Assembly (NCBI GenBank): GCA_029959615.1
Contig: JASCOD010000001.1
Location: 1,240,001-1,304,000 of the forward strand
Direction of reading: 5' to 3'
DNA: 64,000 nt
Origin: Flavobacteriaceae bacterium PS02338
GTDB lineage: Bacteria > Bacteroidota > Bacteroidia > Sphingobacteriales > Sphingobacteriaceae
A program made the position numbers and the translations under genes. Positions 54,556 through 61,565 of this stretch are shown here, piece after piece (the first letter of the stretch is position 1; each line of letters opens with the position of its first letter). The notes under the pieces are model-generated. The model was given only the letters and a program-made list of their open reading frames with translations, had not been told where the DNA came from and searched no databases.

Positions 54556-54750
54556 ATGTTACAAACACCAATGCTAGCTGCGCTAGGTACAACTGAAATC
54601 ATCTTAATTATTGTGGCTATTTTATTGCTTTTTGGAGGTAAAAAAATTCCAGAATTAATGCGAGGTTTAGGTAAGGGTATGAAAGAATTTAAAGATGGTA
54701 AAGATGGTGTAGATTCTACTACATCTGATCAAACCAACAAGCCTCAATAA
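54556..54750 (+). CDS. tatA: Twin-arginine translocase subunit TatA
   Basis: The 64-residue protein has the TatA layout: short N-terminus, membrane helix ([17 protein letters not shown]), the hinge and amphipathic helix [19 protein letters not shown], and a short polar tail. The helix and hinge are almost the same as in the preceding gene, pointing to a tandem duplication with tail divergence. It starts 26 bases after its sister gene and is followed by gatA. Members polymerise into the translocation pore. Confidence 0.93.
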   Translation: MLQTPMLAALGTTEIILIIVAILLLFGGKKIPELMRGLGKGMKEFKDGKDGVDSTTSDQTNKPQ

Positions 54751-54779
54751 ACTGCATTTAAAACGCTTTTTTTTAGATT

Positions 54780-56222
54780 TTGAAGAAATACAGCTCTTTA
54801 ATAGAGATACAGGGAAAACTTGCGCAAAAGCAGCTCACTTTAAAAGAACTTATTGCTTACTATTTCGAACAAATAGAGAAGCATCAACACCTCAATGCAT
54901 TCAATGAGGTGTTTTTTGATTCTGCAATTAAGCAAGCTGAAGAAGTTCAGGTAAAGCTCGAAAACGGCTCTGCTGGTAAGTTAGCGGGTATGGTTATCGG
55001 TATTAAAGATAACATCTGTTACGAAGGACATGTAGTTACTGCGTCTTCTAAAATGTTAGCGCACTTTGTTTCTCCATATTCTTCAACGGTGGTTAAGCGA
55101 CTATTGGCCGAAGACGCCATTATTATCGGTCGCTTAAACTGTGATGAATTTGCCATGGGCGGTTCTAATGAAACCTCATACTTCGGCACGGTAAAAAATG
55201 CCGCTGATGAAGAACGTGTTGCTGGTGGTTCTTCTGGCGGTTCAGCAGTAGCGGTTCAGGCTGATATGTGCTTGGCTGCACTTGGTACTGATACGGGTGG
55301 TTCTGTTCGTCAACCCGCTGCTTTTTGTGGTAACATAGGTTTTAAACCAACTTACGGACGTATCTCACGTTATGGTGTCATTGCTTATGCTTCTTCGTTC
55401 GATCAGGTTGGAACACTTACTTCTTCAGTTTCTGACGCTGCACTGCTGCTAGAAGTTTTATCAGGAGCTGATGAAAACGACAGTACGGTTTCTTCAATAC
55501 CAGTTCCAAAATATTCGGATAACCTGGTTTCGACGGAAAAGAAAAAAATTGCAGTACTCAAAGAAACCATAGAAAGTGATGCGCTAGATGTTGAAACTAA
55601 GGAAGCCATCCTTTCAGCTATCGAAAAATTTAAACAAGATGGACACGAAGTAAGCTATGTGTCTTTCGATTTGTTGGCATATTTGGTACCAACCTATTAC
55701 ATCTTGACTACAGCAGAAGCCTCGTCTAACTTGTCGAGATATGATGGCGTACATTATGGCTATCGCAATACGCAAGCGCAAAGCTTAAACCAATTATATA
55801 AAAGCTCAAGGGCAGAAGGATTTGGAGAAGAAGTAAAGCGTCGCATCATGTTAGGTGCCTTTGTTTTGAGTGCCGGATATTATGATGCTTACTATCAAAA
55901 GGCGCAGAAAGTACGTCGTTTGATCAGGGAGAAAATCGAGACTTTGTTGCAATCTCACGATATACTGGTAAGTCCGGTTGCACCTACACCAGCTTTTAAA
56001 ATAGGTGAAAATGTACAAGATCCTTTAGTGATGTACATGGCAGATATCTATACCGTGTTGGCATCTTTAGCAGGTATTCCGGCAGTTGCCTTACCTTTGG
56101 GCAATAATAAAGCTGGATTGCCGTTAAGTATCCAATTAATGACAAAGCATTTTAACGAGCAAGCTTTGCTCTCATTATCGCATAGTTTTTTAAATTTTAA
56201 TGTCATTTCTAATGAAGTGTAG
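54780..56222 (+). CDS. gatA: Asp-tRNA(Asn)/Glu-tRNA(Gln) amidotransferase subunit A
   Basis: The 480-residue amidase-signature protein has the catalytic Lys in GMVIGIKDNICYEG and the Ser-cisSer-Lys triad region GGSSGGSAVAV and GTDTGGSVRQPAAFCG. GatA releases ammonia from glutamine for GatB to amidate mischarged tRNA. The start is TTG: a stop (TAG, 54774-54776) precedes it by one codon and no ATG lies before the conserved KKYSSL N-terminus. gatB and gatC are not here. The position after the tat genes is consistent with one transcript (29-bp gap). Confidence 0.94.
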   Translation: MKKYSSLIEIQGKLAQKQLTLKELIAYYFEQIEKHQHLNAFNEVFFDSAIKQAEEVQVKLENGSAGKLAGMVIGIKDNICYEGHVVTASSKMLAHFVSPYSSTVVKRLLAEDAIIIGRLNCDEFAMGGSNETSYFGTVKNAADEERVAGGSSGGSAVAVQADMCLAALGTDTGGSVRQPAAFCGNIGFKPTYGRISRYGVIAYASSFDQVGTLTSSVSDAALLLEVLSGADENDSTVSSIPVPKYSDNLVSTEKKKIAVLKETIESDALDVETKEAILSAIEKFKQDGHEVSYVSFDLLAYLVPTYYILTTAEASSNLSRYDGVHYGYRNTQAQSLNQLYKSSRAEGFGEEVKRRIMLGAFVLSAGYYDAYYQKAQKVRRLIREKIETLLQSHDILVSPVAPTPAFKIGENVQDPLVMYMADIYTVLASLAGIPAVALPLGNNKAGLPLSIQLMTKHFNEQALLSLSHSFLNFNVISNEV

Positions 56223-56244
56223 CGTAGAGAGAAAATATTGAGTT

Positions 56245-56321
56245 TGTCATTCTGAGCGCAGCGAAGAATCTGTAAGGGAATAGCACTAAATTAACAGATT
56301 CCTCCTAACGTCGGAATGACA
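56245..56321. repeat. Inverted repeat, 'gtcattctgagcgcagcgaa' class
   Basis: Arms 56245-56273 and 56294-56321 pair along most of 28 bases (tgtcattc and aatctgt ends match exactly; the middle is bulged). The left arm holds gtcattctgagcgcagcgaa, a word I recall in intergenic regions of many Bacteroidota. It fills the gap between gatA and the transglycosylase gene. Confidence 0.6.
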
Positions 56322-56374
56322 GAAGCTAGATTTCTCCTTCTGCGTCGTCGAAAAGACGGGAAATATTATTGCTT

Positions 56375-57778
56375 ATGAGAAAATTGATACTTACTATTTT
56401 GAGTTTTGTAATTATTTTAAGCGCTCAAGCTCAAATTCCTGTTAAAGTAATCCAAAGCGATACGATCTTAAAAAGATTAACTACTGCTCCCCTTACAGAT
56501 ACGGTTGCAGTACCCGTGATTGAACAATCTTTGCTTTTCGGTCAAAGCTTGTTGTATAAATTACGTTTAGATTCTATACAGCAAACTGTTCCCTTAGATT
56601 ATAACGAGTACGTACAGAGCTACATCGATATTTATACTAAACGTAAAAGCATGTATGGCGATATGTTGGGACTATCGTCATACTATTTTCCGATTTTTGA
56701 GAAGGCACTAAAATCATACAATATTCCACCAGAAATCAAATACTTGTCAATTGTAGAATCATCATTAAACCCCCACGCAGTTTCTAGGGTTGGTGCTACA
56801 GGTTTATGGCAGTTTATGTTTGGTACGGCAAAAGCTTATGGTTTAACGATGGATAACTTTGTGGACGAACGCAAAGATCCCATACAGGCTAGCTATGCCG
56901 CTGCCGCTTATTTTAGAGATGCCTACGAAGAACTAGGAGATTGGCTATTGGCTATCGCCGCATATAATTGTGGTAAAGGTAACGTAAATAGAGCAATAGA
57001 CAAAGCTGGTTCTCGTAATTTTTGGGATATCAGAAAGTTTTTGCCAAAAGAAACCAGCAATTACGTACCCGCCTTTATTGCGGCAGTATATGTAATGAAA
57101 TATGCAAAAACACATCAGATAACCGTTAAGCCAAATTCGTTTGCTTTCAAAACCGATACCGTACTCGTAAGAAATTTTGTAGCCTTAAATGATGTTGCAT
57201 TTGCAATTAATCACAAAGAAGAGACTTTGATTGCCTTAAACCCAAGCTATAAAAAGAAGATTGTAAACGGCACGGATGTTTCTCCAAAACGTATTGTTAT
57301 TCCTAAACCAGAGCTTCAGTTTTACGAGCAGCTTTTTGAAGTTTTAAATAGAGATATAGAAACAGATAGGGAAATTATCTTGGCATCAACTGATGATGTG
57401 AGGGATTTGAGGAAAAAATTACAGCCTAAGAAACAGACGGCCACTTCTGGTATTGTTGTACATAAAGTAATGCCCGGTCAAAGCTTAACTGCTATTGCCA
57501 ATAAATACGGCGTAGAGGTTCAAGACTTAAAAGTGTGGAATGAACTCAAAGCTTCCACCATCATTCCCGGACAGAAATTAAAAATCTATAGAGATACCAT
57601 TCCTGCAAAGCTTACGCCAAAAACTAAAGCAAGTTTTGCAAATTACAAGGTAAAACAAGGTGATACTTTATCTAGCATCGCTGAAAAGTTTGATGGCATT
57701 ACCGTAGCGAGTTTAAAAGCAGCTAACGGTTTGAAATCTGCAAAGATTACCGAAGGCATGGTGTTAAAGGTGATGTAG
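56375..57778 (+). CDS. Lytic murein transglycosylase with two LysM domains (MltD-like)
   Basis: The 467-residue protein has a signal peptide (KLILTILSFVIILSAQAQ). An SLT domain follows (about residues 95-230) with the catalytic Glu in YLSIVESSLNPHAVS and the GLWQFM and AAYNCGKGNV motifs. At the C-terminus are two LysM units (VHKVMPGQSLTAIANKYGVE at about 365 and YKVKQGDTLSSIAEKFDG at about 425). It cuts peptidoglycan to form 1,6-anhydromuramic ends, with LysM holding the glycan. ATG 56375 was preferred to TTG 56369. MltD has two or three LysM units, so the form is ordinary. Confidence 0.9.
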   Translation: MRKLILTILSFVIILSAQAQIPVKVIQSDTILKRLTTAPLTDTVAVPVIEQSLLFGQSLLYKLRLDSIQQTVPLDYNEYVQSYIDIYTKRKSMYGDMLGLSSYYFPIFEKALKSYNIPPEIKYLSIVESSLNPHAVSRVGATGLWQFMFGTAKAYGLTMDNFVDERKDPIQASYAAAAYFRDAYEELGDWLLAIAAYNCGKGNVNRAIDKAGSRNFWDIRKFLPKETSNYVPAFIAAVYVMKYAKTHQITVKPNSFAFKTDTVLVRNFVALNDVAFAINHKEETLIALNPSYKKKIVNGTDVSPKRIVIPKPELQFYEQLFEVLNRDIETDREIILASTDDVRDLRKKLQPKKQTATSGIVVHKVMPGQSLTAIANKYGVEVQDLKVWNELKASTIIPGQKLKIYRDTIPAKLTPKTKASFANYKVKQGDTLSSIAEKFDGITVASLKAANGLKSAKITEGMVLKVM

Positions 57779-57984
57779 CCCTTATTTGTAATTCCTATAA
57801 ATACCTATCGTGTAGACACAAATCCGTGCTTCTAGCGCTTAGTTTTAATCTTCCGAATACCTGGCGTTATTCACCTAGCCATAACTTTGTATGTTATCTT
57901 GCTAATCCTTTAAAAAAAAGCGTGTATCCCACAACATCGGTCAAAGAATAACACTAGGAGAGAGCCACTAATATCGGAGCAAGG

Positions 57985-58039
57985 GTGGAGTTGAGGTGGA
58001 TTTAATGTGGAGTTGATGTGGAGTGGAGGTGGACTTTAG
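57985..58039. repeat. 11-bp GTGGA tandem repeat
   Basis: GTGGA begins at 57985, 57996, 58007 and 58018, exactly 11 bases apart, then at 58023 and 58029. Units are of the form GTGGAGTTGAk. The strand is strongly G-rich and C-poor, unlike the AT-rich surroundings. Confidence 0.85.
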
Positions 58040-58339
58040 TCTTAAATTAGAAATACACTGAGGGTCGCACTACTGCCAAAAGAGAAAGCTGTATTTTACT
58101 TAAATATACATAAAACATTTCAGAAGTTTCTTTCTCAAACTCACTTTAGAGTTGCTGTTAGCGCAAAAATAGCTTTGTAGCTTTCTTTTTTTTTCATCAC
58201 CTTGTAATTTGTCTATACCTATTTTGGGTGTTTGCTCTTGTCTGTTACAACTTTGCTGAATTAACCAACAGACTAAGATTAATGAACCGTCCATGATCTA
58301 TAGCAGATAGCAGGGCTTTCTGCAAGTAAAAGCCGTAGG

Positions 58340-58366
58340 TTGCTTTTTAAAGCAAGTTGTACAACT
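58340..58366. promoter_or_regulatory. Adjacent palindromes upstream of maeB
   Basis: A dyad TTGCTTTTTAAAGCAA (58340-58355) is followed at once by the perfect 12-bp palindrome AGTTGTACAACT (58355-58366). They lie about 120 bases upstream of the maeB -7 box. They could be an operator or parts of RNA hairpins. Confidence 0.35.
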
Positions 58367-58463
58367 GTCCCAAAATTTTTATCGGTCCCTTCCGTAATTT
58401 ATACAGACTTAAATAAAGGCCACTATAACTTGTTACCACTCAACGTGGATTGACAAAAAACAG

Positions 58464-58493
58464 ATTGTATCCTAAAAAAAGATTGTAACTTTG
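58464..58493 (+). promoter_or_regulatory. Bacteroidota -33/-7 promoter of maeB
   Basis: ATTG (58464-58467) and TAACTTTG (58486-58493) are 18 bases apart, close to the -33 TTTG / -7 TAnnTTTG consensus. The box ends 22 bases before the maeB ATG, leaving a short leader. Confidence 0.7.
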
Positions 58494-58515
58494 GCCGCTA
58501 CAAATTCATTAAAAG

Positions 58516-60822
58516 ATGAGCAAGATTAACAGAAAACAAGATGCTTTAGATTACCACTCGCAGGGAAGACCTGGGAAAATCCAAGTAATACCAACTAAAC
58601 CCTACTCTTCACAGAGAGACTTAACGTTGGCCTATTCGCCTGGTGTAGCAGAACCTTGTTTAAAAATTGCAGAGAATAAAGAAGACGTATATAAATATAC
58701 CGCAAAAGGAAACTTGGTAGCCGTTATCAGTAACGGAACTGCAGTTTTAGGACTAGGTGATATCGGTGCAGAAGCTGGCAAGCCAGTAATGGAAGGTAAA
58801 GGCCTTTTATTTAAGATTTTCGCAGATATCGACGTGTTTGACTTGGAACTGGACACGAAAAATGTTGACGATTTTGTAAAGATCGTTAAGGCTTTAGAAC
58901 CTACTTTCGGAGGTGTTAACTTAGAAGATATCAAAGCGCCAGAGTGTTTCGAAATTGAGCGTAGGCTTAAAGAAGAAATGAACATTCCGGTGATGCATGA
59001 CGACCAACATGGTACTGCAATTATTTCTGCAGCGGCATTAATTAATGCCTGTGAGTTACAGAAAAAGAAGCTTGATAAAGTAAAAATTGTGGTAAACGGA
59101 GCTGGAGCTGCCGCAATTTCATGTTCGAGACTTTATGTAGCCATTGGTGCTAAGAAAGAGAATATCGTAATGTGCGACAGAAGTGGTGTTATCCGTGCTG
59201 ATCGCGAAAAATTAGATCCGATTAAAGCAGAATTTGCTACTACCCGCGACTTGAATACCTTAGAAGAGGCAATGAAAGATTCGGATGTGTTCATTGGTCT
59301 TTCTTCGGCAGACTGTGTTTCGGTAGACATGCTAAAATCGATGGCGAAAAACCCAATCGTAATGGCAATGGCTAATCCAAACCCAGAAATTGCTTACGAT
59401 TTAGCCATCAGCTCTCGTAAAGACATCATCATGGCAACTGGCCGTTCTGATTATCCTAACCAAGTAAACAATGTGTTAGGTTTCCCTTACATTTTTAGAG
59501 GAGCTTTAGACGTAAGAGCAACGGCAATTAACGAAGAAATGAAAATTGCTGCAGTTCGTGCTATTGCAGAGTTGACCAAAAAGCCTGTGCCAGAAGCGGT
59601 AAATATGGCTTACAATGCTAAAAACATCAAATTTGGTAAAGATTATATCATTCCAAAACCGATGGATTTCCGTTTGATGACCAATGTTTCTATGGCGGTG
59701 GCAAAAGCAGCAATTGAAAGTGGTGTGGCTCGTAAAACGATTACCGATTGGGATGCCTATGCAGAAGAATTGAGAAAACGTTTGGGTACAGATGATGCCA
59801 TTATGCGTGCCATCACCAACAAAGCAAAATCAGATCCTAAGCGTGTAGTTTTTGCAGAGGCGGATAACTATAAGATTTTAAAAGCAGCTCAAATTGTTAA
59901 AGACGATAACATTGCTATTCCAATTTTATTGGGTAACAAAGAGAAAATCCAAGCAATTATCGAAGAAAGTGCACTAGAATTAGATGGTGTTCAAATCATC
60001 GATCCAGCTTTAGAGCCTGAAAGAACTCAAAAATATGCTAAATCGTTATACGAGAAAAGACAAAGAAGAGGTGTTACCTCTGTAGCTGAGGCTGCAAAGA
60101 TGATGCGTGATAGGAACTATTTCGGTTCTTCGATGGTAGAATTTGGCGAAGCCGATGCAATGATTTCTGGTTTGACTAAAAACTATGCAACTACCATTAA
60201 GCCAGCTTTACAAGTGATAGGTACAGAAGAAGGCGTAAAACGTGTGGCTGGTATGTACATGATGATGACCGAAAAAGGTCCAGTTTTCTTTGGAGATACT
60301 ACCGTTAACGTAGATCCAACAGCAGAAGAATTGGTTGATTTAACCCTATTGCTAGAAAAGTCGGTAAGAAAATTCAACATTACACCACGTATTGCCATGC
60401 TTTCTTACTCTAACTTTGGTTCTAATGATGGTGTTATTCCAGAAAAAACCAGAAAAGCAGTTAAAATTCTTCACGAGAAATATCCTGAAATTGTAGTTGA
60501 CGGAGAAATGCAAGGAAACTTCGCCATTAACAATGCGATGTTACAAGATAATTTCCCGTTCAGTAGATTAGCAGATGCACCAGCAAATACTTTGGTGTTC
60601 CCTAACTTAGAATCTGGTAATATAGCTTATAAATTGTTGCAAGAACTTGGTGGTGCCGAGGCGGTTGGTCCAATTTTATTAGGACTTAAAAAGCCTGTTC
60701 ATATTGTGCAGTTGGGTAGTTCGGTAAGAGAAATCGTGAATATGGTAACCATTGCCGTGTTAGATGTACAAGCAAAAGAAGAGGCAGAGCCGAAAAAGAA
60801 AGGCCTATTTAAAAAGAAATAG
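58516..60822 (+). CDS. maeB: NADP-dependent malic enzyme with C-terminal phosphotransacetylase-like domain
   Basis: The 768-residue protein has an N-terminal malic domain (YSPGVAEPCL, VISNGTAVLGLGDIGAEAGKP with the catalytic Lys, MHDDQHGTAII) and an NAD(P)-binding domain (KIVVNGAGAAAISC, residues about 165-400). A C-terminal phosphate acetyltransferase-like domain follows from about 430 (FAEADNYKILKAAQIV ... GEADAMISGLTKNY). This is the long MaeB form that converts malate to pyruvate with CO2 release; the end domain is usually regulatory, sensing acetyl-CoA. It ends with a Lys-rich tail. It has its own promoter and terminator, so it is a single-gene unit. Confidence 0.94.
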   Translation: MSKINRKQDALDYHSQGRPGKIQVIPTKPYSSQRDLTLAYSPGVAEPCLKIAENKEDVYKYTAKGNLVAVISNGTAVLGLGDIGAEAGKPVMEGKGLLFKIFADIDVFDLELDTKNVDDFVKIVKALEPTFGGVNLEDIKAPECFEIERRLKEEMNIPVMHDDQHGTAIISAAALINACELQKKKLDKVKIVVNGAGAAAISCSRLYVAIGAKKENIVMCDRSGVIRADREKLDPIKAEFATTRDLNTLEEAMKDSDVFIGLSSADCVSVDMLKSMAKNPIVMAMANPNPEIAYDLAISSRKDIIMATGRSDYPNQVNNVLGFPYIFRGALDVRATAINEEMKIAAVRAIAELTKKPVPEAVNMAYNAKNIKFGKDYIIPKPMDFRLMTNVSMAVAKAAIESGVARKTITDWDAYAEELRKRLGTDDAIMRAITNKAKSDPKRVVFAEADNYKILKAAQIVKDDNIAIPILLGNKEKIQAIIEESALELDGVQIIDPALEPERTQKYAKSLYEKRQRRGVTSVAEAAKMMRDRNYFGSSMVEFGEADAMISGLTKNYATTIKPALQVIGTEEGVKRVAGMYMMMTEKGPVFFGDTTVNVDPTAEELVDLTLLLEKSVRKFNITPRIAMLSYSNFGSNDGVIPEKTRKAVKILHEKYPEIVVDGEMQGNFAINNAMLQDNFPFSRLADAPANTLVFPNLESGNIAYKLLQELGGAEAVGPILLGLKKPVHIVQLGSSVREIVNMVTIAVLDVQAKEEAEPKKKGLFKKK

Positions 60823-60870
60823 TGATTAACAGCGTAAGTTTTGTGTGCTAACTCAAAGCTAAATGTTAAC

Positions 60871-60898
60871 TTTAGGCGGGTAAATATACCCGCCTAAA
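60871..60898 (+). terminator. Rho-independent terminator after maeB
   Basis: A perfect 12-bp stem (tttaggcgggta / tacccgcctaaa) with an AATA loop is followed by ttattttag. It lies 48 bases past the maeB stop and before ruvA. Confidence 0.85.
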
Positions 60899-60970
60899 TT
60901 ATTTTAGGGAAGCTGATTAGAACTATAGCTCTTTTTTAACCTTTTATTTTTTACTTTTAACTTAATATTT

Positions 60971-61555
60971 ATGTACGCATATATTGATGGAAAGCTGACG
61001 TTCAAATGTCCAACCTATATTGTTGTTGAAGCAGGCGGGGTTGGTTATCACATCAATATATCCTTAAATACTTATGCTGCTTTAGGTAGTGAAGAGCGAT
61101 GCAAAATTTATACGTGGTTGCACGTAAAGGAAGATGCGCATACGCTGTATGGATTTGTAGATGAAGGGGAACGCAAATTATTCCTTCATTTGATTTCAGT
61201 TTCGGGCATTGGCCCAACAACCTGTCGTATGATGCTCTCTTCTATTACCCCCGCCGAAATACAACAGGCCATTGTCAATGCAGATGTGGCGCTGATACAG
61301 AAGATCAAAGGGATTGGTGCCAAATCGGCACAGAGAATTGTACTTGAGCTTCAAGACAAATTGAAAAAAGAAGGAATAGAATCATTAATTTCTATGCCAA
61401 TCCACAATACAATCAAAGATGAAGCGTTATCTGCTTTGATCATGCTTGGCTTTGGCAAACAAGTGGCAGAAAAATCATTGGAAAATGTGATAAAAAAGGC
61501 TGACGGTGAGCTGACTGTCGAGCAAATGATCAAACAAGCATTGAAGAATTTATAA
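60971..61555 (+). CDS. ruvA: Holliday junction branch migration protein RuvA
   Basis: The 194-residue protein has the three RuvA parts: an N-terminal OB fold (AYIDGKLTFKCPTYIVVEAG, VKEDAHTLYGF), a middle pair of helix-hairpin-helix units (FLHLISVSGIGPTTCRMML and IKGIGAKSAQRIVLELQDKL), and a C-terminal domain III that contacts RuvB (EALSALIMLGFGKQVAEKSL). RuvA holds the four-way junction for the RuvB motor. The next gene, sprA, starts 10 bases later, so they are probably one transcript. An AT-rich low-complexity word lies just upstream (about 60937-60970). Confidence 0.95.
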   Translation: MYAYIDGKLTFKCPTYIVVEAGGVGYHINISLNTYAALGSEERCKIYTWLHVKEDAHTLYGFVDEGERKLFLHLISVSGIGPTTCRMMLSSITPAEIQQAIVNADVALIQKIKGIGAKSAQRIVLELQDKLKKEGIESLISMPIHNTIKDEALSALIMLGFGKQVAEKSLENVIKKADGELTVEQMIKQALKNL

Positions 61556-61565
61556 ATAAACCAGA

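Larger units (their letters stand above)
57779..58463. other. Non-coding stretch with repeats, palindromes and a promoter-like box
   Basis: No believable gene is found in the 737 bp between the transglycosylase and maeB (the last part holds the maeB promoter). The stretch contains a perfect -7 box TAACTTTG (57882-57889), the 11-bp tandem repeat at 57985-58039 and two dyads at 58340-58366. A 64-codon frame on the minus strand (58100-58294) has no family features. A small RNA starting near 57897 is possible but unproved. Confidence 0.4.

Noticed and set aside
57985-58039. Possible small CRISPR array
   Set aside because: Repeat units are 11 bases without spacers and no cas gene is present.
58100-58294. 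64-codon minus-strand frame in the gap before maeB
   Set aside because: Short, no promoter box or family pattern, and its composition is like the surrounding non-coding DNA. Not strong enough to call.
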